Part shown: positions 1 through 8,414 of the stretch, piece after piece | Numbering within the stretch: position 1 is the first letter of the stretch | Layout: every line of letters begins with the position of its first letter | DNA from: Porphyromonadaceae bacterium UBA7332 | GTDB lineage: Bacteria > Bacteroidota > Bacteroidia > Bacteroidales > UBA7332 | Direction: 5' to 3' | NCBI GenBank assembly: GCA_002471225.1 | Contig: DKPO01000013.1 | Coordinates: 13,348 to 77,347, forward strand | Length of the DNA: 64,000 nt | The notes under the pieces: generated by a model | Database searches by the model: none | What the model saw: only the letters and a program-made list of their open reading frames with translations | What the model was told of the DNA's origin: nothing | Position numbers and translations under genes: made by a program

Positions 1-999
1 TTGTCCTTCTCCACCATCACGTCCTGCACGTCCCGTTTCCTGATAATAACCTTCCAGACTTTTTGGAACGTCATAATGAATTACGAAACGAACATCCGGT
101 TTATCAATTCCCATACCAAAAGCGATGGTTGCTACAATCACTTGCACTTTTTCCATTAGGAAAGCGTCTTGATTGGCGCTTCGTACATTTGAGTCCATAC
201 CGGCATGATAAGCCAGGGCATGAATTCCGTTTGCACGCAATACTTCGGCTAACTCCTCAACCTTCTTACGACTTAAACAGTAAATAATACCTGATTTGCC
301 AGGGTCTGATTTAATGTATTTGATGATTTCTCTTTCTATGTTTTCGTTTTTAGAACGTACTTCATAGTAAAGATTTTCGCGGTTAAAAGAGGATTTAAAC
401 ACTGAGGCATCTAGCATGCCGAGATTTTTCTGTATATCATGTTGTACTTTGGGCGTTGCCGTTGCTGTAAGAGCAATAATCGGTCGTTTTCCAATCTCAT
501 TGATTATAGGCTTGATTCGTCTATATTCCGGTCGGAAATCATGTCCCCACTCAGATATACAGTGTGCCTCATCAATCGCATAAAAAGAGATATTCACCTG
601 ACGTAAGAATTCTATATTATCTTCTTTTGTCAAAGACTCAGGTGCCACATACAGCAACTTTGTCTTTTGTGATATCACATCTTCTTTTACACGATCTATA
701 GCCGATTTATTTAAAGAGGAGTTTAAGAAATGGGCAACTCCGTCTTCTTCACTAAAATTACGCATAGCATCGACCTGATTCTTCATTAATGCAATCAAAG
801 GAGATATAATGATAGCAGTCCCCTCCATCATAATAGCTGGTAACTGATAACATAGTGACTTTCCTCCTCCGGTCGGCATCAATACAAATGTATCATTTTC
901 GGACAGAAGGTTCTGGATCACTGCTTCTTGATTCCCCTTAAACTTATCGAATCCAAAATGTTTTTTTAATTCCGAAATTAAGTCGTTCTTATTAGCCAT
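1..999 (-). CDS. recQ: ATP-dependent DNA helicase RecQ, partial (C-terminus outside window)
   Basis: RecQ unwinds DNA 3' to 5' during recombination and repair of stalled forks. The reverse strand reads open from a start codon at 997-999 to the window edge, giving 333 residues of the helicase core. Visible motifs are MPTGGGKS (motif I), the DEAH box within AIDEAHCISEWGHDFRPEY, LTATATP (motif III), and IIYCLSRK, AYHAGM, GMGIDKPDVRFV and QETGRAGRDG (motifs IV to VI). The zinc-binding, winged-helix and HRDC regions expected after this point lie outside the window. The start MANKNDL sits shortly before the first helicase motif, as is usual in Bacteroidales RecQ. A likely promoter lies at 1039-1070. 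The gene is certain as a RecQ-family helicase; which paralogue cannot be told. Confidence 0.95.
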   Translation of the reverse strand, partial: MANKNDLISELKKHFGFDKFKGNQEAVIQNLLSENDTFVLMPTGGGKSLCYQLPAIMMEGTAIIISPLIALMKNQVDAMRNFSEEDGVAHFLNSSLNKSAIDRVKEDVISQKTKLLYVAPESLTKEDNIEFLRQVNISFYAIDEAHCISEWGHDFRPEYRRIKPIINEIGKRPIIALTATATPKVQHDIQKNLGMLDASVFKSSFNRENLYYEVRSKNENIEREIIKYIKSDPGKSGIIYCLSRKKVEELAEVLRANGIHALAYHAGMDSNVRSANQDAFLMEKVQVIVATIAFGMGIDKPDVRFVIHYDVPKSLEGYYQETGRAGRDGGEGQ

Positions 1000-1038
1000 G
1001 ACAACAATTTTAAAAATCTCATTCGTGTTATTTCAAAA

Positions 1039-1070
1039 CAAAGTTAGAATAAGATTTTCTATTTACACAA
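1039..1070 (-). promoter_or_regulatory. putative recQ promoter
   Basis: On the minus strand TAACTTTG (1039-1046) matches the Bacteroidota -7 consensus TAnnTTTG. A TTG (1068-1070) lies 21 bp upstream as the -33 box. The predicted transcript would start about 35 nt before the recQ start codon. Confidence 0.45.
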
Positions 1071-1240
1071 CTACAAGGACAGTATTTTGCGATTTTTTTT
1101 ACACCAAAATCATAAAAAACTGACTTAACTATTGAGAAAGTAAAAAAACGGATTACTTATCAGACTGTAAATAAACAATATGATGCTACATTATATAAAT
1201 TCAATTAAGTATAGTCTAAAATCATAAATGCATTAATTAT

Positions 1241-1858
1241 TTAAAACGTTAACGTAAAAACCAGACGTTCCTTCCTATAGGTCATACTCAAACCCGGTAT
1301 GAGCCATAGTTTTGTCGGAGCTTCACGAATAAACGAATCTAATATTTTTAAAAAATTCAAGAACTTAAAAAACATATACCACTGCGGAATCTGAAAAAAA
1401 TCAAAATTTACCATTTGTCTGCTTATCGGCACAATCGGAGAAATAGGTTCAACAGCTTTAGGTCTGAATCTTTCAAAGATTATATCCCGGTAATTATCGT
1501 TCTCTATTTTAGATTTTGTAAACTTCGGTCGTTTTTTATAGTTTGTCAATTTCCAATTCCACTCTGGCTGATCTCCTAATTCACTATCCATAGATTTTTT
1601 TATATCAGCTCTTATATTTTCCATAAATAAGGAGGAGCCTGCATACAAATTTTCAGTTTGCATAAAGAAAAATTCCCACAACCGGATCTTCTCTTCAACA
1701 GAGTTTACGCCGGGAAATGGATTCACATATATACACTTATCAGTTCCTTGATTATTTACGGAACTCATAAGAGAATCTGATGTCTGTGCATATAATTTAG
1801 AGTAAGTGAGCATTAACAACAGACAATATAATATTATGCAAACAATTTTCATAGTCAA
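1241..1858 (-). CDS. secreted protein of unknown function
   Basis: The 205-residue product starts with a clear signal peptide (hydrophobic stretch from about residue 4, likely cleavage after SKLYAQ), so it should be exported to the periplasm or cell surface. I do not recognise a family. The mature part is rich in aromatic and basic residues, contains a Pro-rich stretch (EPISPIVPIS) and ends in ERLVFTLTF. That terminal aromatic, hydrophobic pattern resembles the last strand of outer-membrane proteins, but the chain is too short to claim a barrel. It stands alone between recQ and lutA, is divergent from lutA, and no TAnnTTTG promoter was found upstream. A species-restricted hypothetical protein is the safest reading. 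Confidence 0.6.
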   Translation of the reverse strand: MTMKIVCIILYCLLLMLTYSKLYAQTSDSLMSSVNNQGTDKCIYVNPFPGVNSVEEKIRLWEFFFMQTENLYAGSSLFMENIRADIKKSMDSELGDQPEWNWKLTNYKKRPKFTKSKIENDNYRDIIFERFRPKAVEPISPIVPISRQMVNFDFFQIPQWYMFFKFLNFLKILDSFIREAPTKLWLIPGLSMTYRKERLVFTLTF

Positions 1859-2121
1859 GCTTTTATCTGTTCAACTATTATAAACCAATCTACATTTTTA
1901 AGAACGTTTCGCCTTCAAGCTTTGTTTTTTGTTCTCCTTCTTTTTTGTGTTAAATTTCTATTTTTAGTTAACCCCCGGAATCTCCTCAGCAATCCTTTCT
2001 TACCGAAAACTTATAGCTTTTAAATATTGCTGAACCAACCTGAATGACAGAATGTTAAGTTATAGGCTATTATTTAACGAATAGACTATGAACTTCTAGT
2101 ATAAATCTAAACTTAAACAGA

Positions 2122-2862
2122 ATGAAAGTTGGTTATTTTGTTCCTTGTTATATAGATGCTTTGGCTCCTCAGGCTGCTAAATCTACCTACAATCTGCTCA
2201 AGCGCTTCGATCTGGATGTTGTCTTCATTGAGCAGGCTGCCTGTTGTGCTCTCCCTCTGACGGATATGGGATATGAGAAAAAAGCCTGTAAACTCGAAGA
2301 TAATTTATATCCCTTACTAAAAGGTTATGATGCGATTGTTATTCCCTCAGGGATCTGCACCGAACAGATTCGGGATCATTTTGCAGCAGATGTAAGTAAC
2401 GAAGAGAATATGAAAATCAGAAACTCTGTGTATGATATCGTTGAGTTCTTACATGATGTTTTAAAGGTCAAAAGTCTTCCCTGGGCACATTTTCCTCATA
2501 AAGTTGCATTACATAATGGCTGTCATTCTCTGAGATATTTAAAACACGCCCGACCTACTGAATTAATGGAGCCGGATTTCTCAAAAACAGAAGATTTACT
2601 GAAACTTGTTGACGGAATAGAAGTAACCTATGCTACCCGAAAAGACGAATGCTGTGGCTTTGGAGGTACCTTCTCTATGTGGGATGTCAGTTGCTCAGGA
2701 CAAATGGGTAAAGACAAAGTACATGATTATGCAAACAATGGAATACAGTATGTTACATCGGCTGACTATTCCTGCTTACTACATCAGCAATCCATTGCCA
2801 ACAAATTAGGGCTGGATATAAAGACCTATTATATTTCTGAAATTCTTAACGGAGACGTATAA
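2122..2862 (+). CDS. lutA: L-lactate utilization iron-sulfur protein LutA
   Basis: LutA is the (Fe-S) oxidoreductase subunit of the LutABC complex that oxidises L-lactate to pyruvate in the cytoplasm. The 246-residue length is normal for LutA. It has the two-half CCG-domain layout: C9, C41-C42 and C79 in the first half; C134, the ECCGFGG motif around C177-C178, and C208 in the second. The first motif reads CCALP rather than the usual CCGxP, so Gly is replaced by Ala; the second is intact. lutB starts 1 nt after its stop and lutC follows, so the three genes form one operon. The start codon follows a 263-nt divergent intergenic region with no recognisable promoter. The assignment rests on motif, length and the full lutABC context. 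Confidence 0.9.
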   Translation: MKVGYFVPCYIDALAPQAAKSTYNLLKRFDLDVVFIEQAACCALPLTDMGYEKKACKLEDNLYPLLKGYDAIVIPSGICTEQIRDHFAADVSNEENMKIRNSVYDIVEFLHDVLKVKSLPWAHFPHKVALHNGCHSLRYLKHARPTELMEPDFSKTEDLLKLVDGIEVTYATRKDECCGFGGTFSMWDVSCSGQMGKDKVHDYANNGIQYVTSADYSCLLHQQSIANKLGLDIKTYYISEILNGDV

Positions 2863-2863
2863 C

Positions 2864-4258
2864 ATGAAACAGATAGATCAAGTGGCCAATGGGGCAAAAT
2901 TCATAGCCGATACTCCTCACCGTGAAAGCCACGATAAATGCCTATGGGCTGCACGTATAAGACGCGACAAGGTTGCTCAGCAAATTCCGGAGTGGGAAGA
3001 AATGAGACTATTGGCATCTGAAATTAAAAAACATACATTATCTCATCTTGATTATTATCTGGATGAGTTTGAAAAAAATGCAATTGCTAACGGAATACAT
3101 GTTCATTGGGCTAAAGACGCACAAGAACACAATGAACTGATTTACGAAATATTCAAATCTCATAATGTCAAGACTGTCACAAAAGGAAAGTCTATGCTTA
3201 TGGATGAATGTGAGATGCGTGAATACATGACAGAAAGGGGCATTGATATATTCGAAGCGGATTTAGGAGAGCGCATTCAGCAATTAAGTAACGAAAGAGC
3301 TTCACATATCGTTATGCCGGCTATACATAAACTCCGGGGAGACGTATCCCGACTTTTTGCCGATCATATGAACAGTGATCCGGATAATGACGATCCTCAT
3401 TATCTGAACAGTGTTATGCGTGCCGATATGCGAAAAAACTATATCAAAGCTGACGCGGGGATGAGCGGCGCCAATTTCGCAATAGCCGAGACAGGTGGAA
3501 TCGTAGTTTGTACTAATGAGGGAAATGCGGATATCAGTGCCAACGTCCCTCCTCTTTATGTTGTGAGTGTCGGCATCGAAAAACTAATTCCCAGAGCAAG
3601 CGATGTTCCGCTTTTCGTAAGATTACTATCCAGAAGTGCTTTAGGTTTTCATGTAACACAATACACGTCTCATTATCATGGTCCGCGCGAAGGTCAGGAA
3701 ATGCACATCGTTATTGTAGATAACGGCAGATCTGAGCGCCTCGCAACACCTGAATACTGGGAGGTACTTAAGTGTATCCGTTGTTCGGCCTGTCTTAACA
3801 CATGCCCTGTTTATCGCCGATCGGGGGGATTAAGCTATGACGCAACCTATATGGGCCCTATCGGCATTGTGCTTGAGCCGAGCTACGACCTTCATCTTTA
3901 CGCACAACTCCCGTATTCCTGCACTCACTGCGGATCTTGCGGGAATGTTTGTCCCGTACAGGTTCCTCTGCCTTCTCTTATTTTCAGATGGCGCAATATT
4001 TTAGTTGACAAAAAAGAAGATTTGCTGGTTCACCGTTTCCAGATGGATGCTGCTGCTATTGCATTAAAAAATGAATTCAGACTAAGTTGGGCTGAGAAGT
4101 TTGCTTTAAGTGCGCTGAAAAATACACCTTCCCGTATTCTTAATTCGAAACTGAACGATTGGGCCGTTAATCATACCAACCCCGTTCCTCCTGAAGAAAC
4201 TTTCAGAGAGTTCTATAAGAAGCAGGAAAAACAAAATAAATCTAAACTCGATCAATAG
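2864..4258 (+). CDS. lutB: lactate utilization protein LutB, ferredoxin-type iron-sulfur subunit
   Basis: LutB is the large subunit of the L-lactate oxidation complex and couples lactate oxidation to electron transfer through two [4Fe-4S] clusters. The 464-residue chain has an N-terminal LUD-type (DUF162) domain (about residues 60-290, with KSMLMDECEMREYM and the AETGGIV segment). It is followed by two cluster motifs, CIRCSACLNTCP near residue 304 and CTHCGSCGNVCP near residue 352, and a C-terminal tail (LUD_dom-associated, about residues 370-464). Gene order and tight spacing (1 nt after lutA, 2 nt before lutC) match Lut operons. All eight cluster cysteines are present. No anomaly was seen. 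Confidence 0.93.
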   Translation: MKQIDQVANGAKFIADTPHRESHDKCLWAARIRRDKVAQQIPEWEEMRLLASEIKKHTLSHLDYYLDEFEKNAIANGIHVHWAKDAQEHNELIYEIFKSHNVKTVTKGKSMLMDECEMREYMTERGIDIFEADLGERIQQLSNERASHIVMPAIHKLRGDVSRLFADHMNSDPDNDDPHYLNSVMRADMRKNYIKADAGMSGANFAIAETGGIVVCTNEGNADISANVPPLYVVSVGIEKLIPRASDVPLFVRLLSRSALGFHVTQYTSHYHGPREGQEMHIVIVDNGRSERLATPEYWEVLKCIRCSACLNTCPVYRRSGGLSYDATYMGPIGIVLEPSYDLHLYAQLPYSCTHCGSCGNVCPVQVPLPSLIFRWRNILVDKKEDLLVHRFQMDAAAIALKNEFRLSWAEKFALSALKNTPSRILNSKLNDWAVNHTNPVPPEETFREFYKKQEKQNKSKLDQ

Positions 4259-4260
4259 AC

Positions 4261-4851
4261 ATGGATAACAATTTAAATAATTCCCGCGAATTAATTCTAA
4301 ATAAGATACGCAATGGTAAACCTCAGCATGTAGCTCTACCTGACGTTCCGTTATATGCTTATAAAGGAAATTTAATCGAGGGATTTCGAACGCATCTGAC
4401 TGAATTCGACGGTAAGTTTCAAGAGTTCGGTAACCGTAGTGAAGCTATTAAATGGCTACAATCGGAGCTTGATCCAGGAAAAAAAATATTTTCCAATATC
4501 CCGGACTTTCAGGGAACGATAGCTACTGACAGCTTTAAAGATCCGCACTTAGCACATGTCGTAGATATTTGTGTGGCTGAAGGTGTGTTGGGGGTAGCCG
4601 AAACCGGATCCGTGTGGGTTAATGACGAAGTTTTAGGAGTCAGTGCCGCCGCTCTGTTTTCTACCGATCTCTACTTACTTCTGGATCGCTCGAAACTCGT
4701 TGACGGCCTTCATGCCGGCTACAAATCATTAAACCTAAGGCATCATCAGTATGGTGCTTTTTATACCGGCCCTTCAGCTACTGCTGATATTGAAGCTGTA
4801 CATATCACAGGGGCTCAGGGTGAAATAAGTTTAACGGTTTTATTATATTAA
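4261..4851 (+). CDS. lutC: lactate utilization protein LutC (LUD domain)
   Basis: LutC is the third subunit of the LutABC lactate oxidation system and belongs to the LUD (DUF162) family, which shares the nucleotide-binding fold seen in the N-terminal part of LutB. The 196-residue product has the family core VCVAEGVLGVAETGSVWV (about residues 101-118) and ends with the usual HITGAQGEISLTVLLY-like tail, close to the GxGPSATADIE signature near residue 170. It starts 2 nt after lutB and is the last gene of the operon. A strong symmetric hairpin about 70 nt downstream (4921-4963) is the likely terminator. Length and context are typical. Confidence 0.9.
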   Translation: MDNNLNNSRELILNKIRNGKPQHVALPDVPLYAYKGNLIEGFRTHLTEFDGKFQEFGNRSEAIKWLQSELDPGKKIFSNIPDFQGTIATDSFKDPHLAHVVDICVAEGVLGVAETGSVWVNDEVLGVSAAALFSTDLYLLLDRSKLVDGLHAGYKSLNLRHHQYGAFYTGPSATADIEAVHITGAQGEISLTVLLY

Positions 4852-4920
4852 ATACGGGTATTATATGCCTGTCGTAATTAAAAGTAAAACATGTAACATC
4901 CTAAGTCTATAAAATAAAAA

Positions 4921-4963
4921 AGAAGAGTCTCCGATTGAATACATATCAATTGGAGACTCTTCT
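4921..4963. terminator. bidirectional terminator hairpin between lutC and menE
   Basis: A perfect 12-bp inverted repeat has arms AGAAGAGTCTCC (4921-4932) and GGAGACTCTTCT (4952-4963). It is flanked by A-rich sequence on the left and T-rich on the right. It lies between converging lutC and the men operon, so it could act on both strands. Confidence 0.65.
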
Positions 4964-5026
4964 TCTTTATATGCAGATAAACTAACAAAATGATAGTTTT
5001 CGCAAAGCTGAATTTCTGATCAAAGT

Positions 5027-5262
5027 TATCGCCAAAATAAACAGCCAAAACGTATTTTTTAGCCGAAATGCCGATAATCGGACAATAATACACCGTTATT
5101 TTTCAAAGAAACGGTATATCTCTGAAAAGAAACGGTATATCTTTAAATTTTCGCCCTTTGTTTTTTTGTTTATATACGTATATAAAAGTAACGCAATACG
5201 TATCTAAAAGCACTACAATACGTATTTCGGCCCAAAACAATGCTTTCTGACTCGCATTACAG
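5027..5262. repeat. helically phased 21/22-nt repeat array, copy 1
   Basis: Short units recur at two-turn spacing. ACGGTATATCT starts at 5111 and 5132 (21 nt apart). TACGTAT starts at 5175, 5197 and 5219 (22 nt each), sharing a CAA just before each core from the second copy on. Degenerate units continue the same register upstream (AACGTATT near 5049, TGCCGATAATCGG at 5069, ACACCGTT at 5090). ATGCCGATAA (5068-5077) also occurs in copy 2 at 29906-29915. The array lies in the 597-nt convergent gap between lutC and menE; the rest of that gap (5263-5448) shows nothing I recognise. Confidence 0.75.
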
Positions 5263-5448
5263 CAAATAACACCTGATTATCAAACGATTACACAAACAAC
5301 AAATCCTGCGCATATATGCTGATAAAAAGAATAAAATCGAAAACAGCTCAATCTCAGCGATTAGGGAAATTCAAAACGTCACCAAAACAAGCCTTTTACT
5401 TGATTTTTATCATAAAAAGCACCAATTAAACTCTGCTCCTCCTCCGTT

Positions 5449-6519
5449 TTATCTTAAATCTTTTCGCCTGATTTTACCACTCTCAGTCCGTGGAATCTGT
5501 TCGATATGAATTATCTCTTTCGGATACTCATATTTACTCAATAATGCTTCCATTTGTGACAGCTTTGCTGCAGATAGTTCCTCTTCTGAATACAAAACCA
5601 CTTTCTCTCCAAGTCTGGAATCGGGCTTGGCAGAAATAGCAAAAGGAGACACAAAAAGATGCGCTATTTTAGCTTCAATCTGTTCTATCTGTAATTTGAC
5701 ACCACCGCTATTAATTACATTATCTTTCCGCCCGATCACCCTAAAATTACCGGCTGAATCAAACTCGACGATATCATTTGTTTGCAACGTTTCGTCACAT
5801 ACATTAAACGCATCAATGATTAGAGCCTGATCCGATGACGTCCGGAGTGAAACTCCCGGCAGAGGAGTGTAAAACAGCGAAGCATCAGGTCCGTTTACAC
5901 GACGAAGAGCTATATGCGAGAGAGTCTCGGTCATGCCGTAAGTGGAAAAAACAGCATTGTGCAATCCCTGCAACAGTTTTTCTATTTCGGGGTCTATAGC
6001 TGCCCCTCCAATGATTATCTGAGAAACCGATTCTAAACGCAATTTCTCTGTTTCATTTGTCAGCGTATTAAAAACCTGTAATGGGATCATGGCTACAAAA
6101 TCAACAGCAAAACGGATCTTACTGAACGGATGCCCGTCTGTTGAAATAACGTGCAGACAATAACCCGATACCAAACCGCGGACAACCATCATTTTTCCGG
6201 CTATAAAACTCATAGGCAGACATAAAAGAGCTTGAGTCTGCGTATTCAGATTCAAAAATTCGCAGGTCATTGCGGCACTCTGAATCATCTGACTTTTACG
6301 TACAACCCGAGGTTTGGGTGTTCCTGTAGAACCGGAAGTATGAACCGTTATCTCTTCAGAGGAAGAAAACCAGTCGCGAAGAAAAGAGAATACTTCTATT
6401 TCCGCTTCAGACCAGTTCGAAGCATTTTCGGCAAAAACATCATCAATTGTATCTTTGCTGATTTCGTACGAACCTAAACGTAAGATCTGCTTATTTCTGT
6501 CTGTTATATACTTATTCAT
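5449..6519 (-). CDS. menE: o-succinylbenzoate--CoA ligase MenE
   Basis: MenE activates o-succinylbenzoate to its CoA thioester in the cytosolic part of menaquinone synthesis, via an acyl-adenylate. The 356-residue protein is of the ANL (AMP-binding) superfamily. It shows the phosphate-binding loop TVHTSGSTGTPKPRV near residues 59-73, the STYGMTETLSH adenine-site motif, the IGRKDNVINSGGVK hinge, and a C-terminal RTESGKIRRKDLR whose Lys is the adenylation lysine. It is short compared with many MenE proteins, as in other Bacteroidales. In the P-loop the usual PKG is PKP. It overlaps menC by 4 bp (ATGA) and is the last gene of the men operon. Confidence 0.93.
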   Translation of the reverse strand: MNKYITDRNKQILRLGSYEISKDTIDDVFAENASNWSEAEIEVFSFLRDWFSSSEEITVHTSGSTGTPKPRVVRKSQMIQSAAMTCEFLNLNTQTQALLCLPMSFIAGKMMVVRGLVSGYCLHVISTDGHPFSKIRFAVDFVAMIPLQVFNTLTNETEKLRLESVSQIIIGGAAIDPEIEKLLQGLHNAVFSTYGMTETLSHIALRRVNGPDASLFYTPLPGVSLRTSSDQALIIDAFNVCDETLQTNDIVEFDSAGNFRVIGRKDNVINSGGVKLQIEQIEAKIAHLFVSPFAISAKPDSRLGEKVVLYSEEELSAAKLSQMEALLSKYEYPKEIIHIEQIPRTESGKIRRKDLR

Positions 6520-7574
6520 TGAATTATTGTAAGAGGATCAAAGTTTATATCCGGATTAATCCATAAACAATCCTGACGAATCTCCAGATTCATAGGTATA
6601 TTGTTTGTGTAAAGCATTCCTGTACCTAATCCCTGCGGCAATGGATTTTTGAACGTCGAGGTCCATTGAGCAATCGCATTCAATCCGATATTCGATTCTA
6701 AAGCAGAAGTTATCCACCAGGGAATATTTCTTAACCGAGCTTCCTGAATCCACTCTGATGTCCCGGCCATACCTCCGTGTAAAGAAGGTTTCAGAATAAT
6801 ATATTGCGGTTTGATTGCTTCCAGTAATGCTTGTTTATCCGAGAAGTCATTTACACCTATCAGCTCTTCATCTAAAGCAATCGGAACAGGAGTCCGGCTA
6901 CACAAATCTGCCATTTGAACCCATTGCCCGGCACGGATCGGTTGTTCTATTGAATGTATCTCAAACTCAGATAGACGATTTAGTTTATCCATCGCATCCG
7001 TCAAAGCAAAAGCACCGTTGGCATCAACACGTAATTCGATTTCATCCGAAGAGAAATGCGCGCGTATATATCGCAACAAATCTATTTCCGAATCAAAATC
7101 AATCGCCCCGATCTTAAGCTTTATACATTTAAATCCGGCTTCCAGTTTAGCAACAATCTGGTCATACATTTTCTTTTTATCACCCATCCAGATCAAGCCA
7201 TTGATACGAATCCCTTCCATTCCGGATGCAAAATCCGTATCATAAAGATGATAATCCTGATGCCTTTCATATTGTCGCATAGCTGTTTCCAGTCCAAACA
7301 ACATAGACGGATAGTTCCGTAAACTTTCCGTATCGACAGAACCTGCTTGCTCCGTCTGTTTGCAAAACGCCTTAAGAACTTCTTCGTAATCCGGCAGATT
7401 GTCACAGCTAAGATCTAAAAGTGGAGCACATTCGCCTATACCTATATGTAAAGGGTCTTTCAGCGAACGAATAACAACGTACCATACTTTCCTGAAAAGA
7501 TAAACCCCGCGCGAGGTACCGGCGGGGTTTTTAAATTTCAGTTCGTACGGATATACTTGTATTGTAAAATCCAT
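6516..7574 (-). CDS. menC: o-succinylbenzoate synthase MenC
   Basis: MenC dehydrates SHCHC to o-succinylbenzoate in menaquinone synthesis and belongs to the enolase superfamily. The 352-residue sequence keeps the catalytic layout: K152 and K154 in IKLKIG, metal ligands D184 (RVDANG), E210 (SIEQPI) and D235 (ALDEE), and the second catalytic lysine K262 in ILKPSL. The muconate-lactonizing-type N-terminal cap spans about residues 1-110. Translation is probably coupled to menE (4-bp overlap), and the start lies 15 nt after the menB stop. The start MDFTIQVYPYELKF is the only sensible one. All expected active-site residues are present. Confidence 0.94.
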   Translation of the reverse strand: MDFTIQVYPYELKFKNPAGTSRGVYLFRKVWYVVIRSLKDPLHIGIGECAPLLDLSCDNLPDYEEVLKAFCKQTEQAGSVDTESLRNYPSMLFGLETAMRQYERHQDYHLYDTDFASGMEGIRINGLIWMGDKKKMYDQIVAKLEAGFKCIKLKIGAIDFDSEIDLLRYIRAHFSSDEIELRVDANGAFALTDAMDKLNRLSEFEIHSIEQPIRAGQWVQMADLCSRTPVPIALDEELIGVNDFSDKQALLEAIKPQYIILKPSLHGGMAGTSEWIQEARLRNIPWWITSALESNIGLNAIAQWTSTFKNPLPQGLGTGMLYTNNIPMNLEIRQDCLWINPDINFDPLTIIQ

Positions 7575-7589
7575 AACACAATTATCTTA

Positions 7590-8414
7590 TCAAGGATATT
7601 TCGGATATTTTTTGAAGTCAGGTTTACGCTTTTCAAGGAACGCATGTTTACCTTCCTGCGCCTCTTCTGTCAAATAATAAAGCAAAGTTGCATTTCCTGC
7701 AAACTCCTGTAGACCTGCCTGACCATCTAATTCAGCATTCATTCCTAATTTTAGCATACGAAGTGCCATCGGGCTGTGTTGCATCATTTGCTGTGCCCAT
7801 TCTACCACCTCATCTTCCAACTGATCAAAAGGAACTACTTTATTTACCAATCCCATATCCAAAGCTTCTTGTGCTGAATACTGGCGGCAAAGGAACCAAA
7901 TTTCACGAGCTTTCTTTTGTCCGACGATTCGAGCTAAGTAAGACGAACCGAAACCGGCATCAAAACTACCTACTTTCGGACCTGTTTGTCCGAAAATTGC
8001 ATTTTCTGATGCAATAGACAAGTCACACATTACATGTAAAACGTGTCCGCCTCCGATAGCAAAACCGTTAACCATCGCAATGACAGGTTTCGGCATAGAG
8101 CGAATTTGTTTTTGAACATCAAGAATATTCAAACGTGGTACACCGTCTTTCCCAACATAACCTCCAACACCTTTCACGTTCTGGTCACCACCCGAACAGA
8201 AAGCTTTATCTCCGGCTCCGGTCAAAACCACCACACAGATATCCTGATCTTCACGACAAATGCGTAAAGCATCACTGATTTCCATAGATGTGGTCGGTGT
8301 GAAAGCATTACGATAACGAGGTCTGTTTATTGTAATCTTAGCGATTCCATCAAAATAGTCGAAAAGAATCTCTTCGTACTCTTTGATTGTTTGCCATTCT
8401 CTTTTAGTTGCCAT
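7590..8414 (-). CDS. menB: 1,4-dihydroxy-2-naphthoyl-CoA synthase MenB
   Basis: MenB closes the second ring of the naphthoquinone by an intramolecular Claisen condensation of o-succinylbenzoyl-CoA. The 274-residue protein belongs to the crotonase superfamily. It shows RYRNAFTP in the CoA-binding region, the AFCSGGDQ oxyanion-hole motif, NGFAIGGGHVLH, and the GQTGPKVGSFDAGFGSSYLARIVG block specific to MenB. The C-terminal KRKPDFKKYPKYP tail is also typical. Its 5' end overlaps menD by 11 bp, which argues for translational coupling. Length and motifs match the family with no anomaly. Confidence 0.96.
   Translation of the reverse strand: MATKREWQTIKEYEEILFDYFDGIAKITINRPRYRNAFTPTTSMEISDALRICREDQDICVVVLTGAGDKAFCSGGDQNVKGVGGYVGKDGVPRLNILDVQKQIRSMPKPVIAMVNGFAIGGGHVLHVMCDLSIASENAIFGQTGPKVGSFDAGFGSSYLARIVGQKKAREIWFLCRQYSAQEALDMGLVNKVVPFDQLEDEVVEWAQQMMQHSPMALRMLKLGMNAELDGQAGLQEFAGNATLLYYLTEEAQEGKHAFLEKRKPDFKKYPKYP

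Noticed and set aside
4878..5093. A 71-codon minus-strand frame in the lutC-menE gap
   Set aside because: It runs through the terminator hairpin and part of the phased array, with Cys/Tyr/Phe-rich sequence unlike a real protein.
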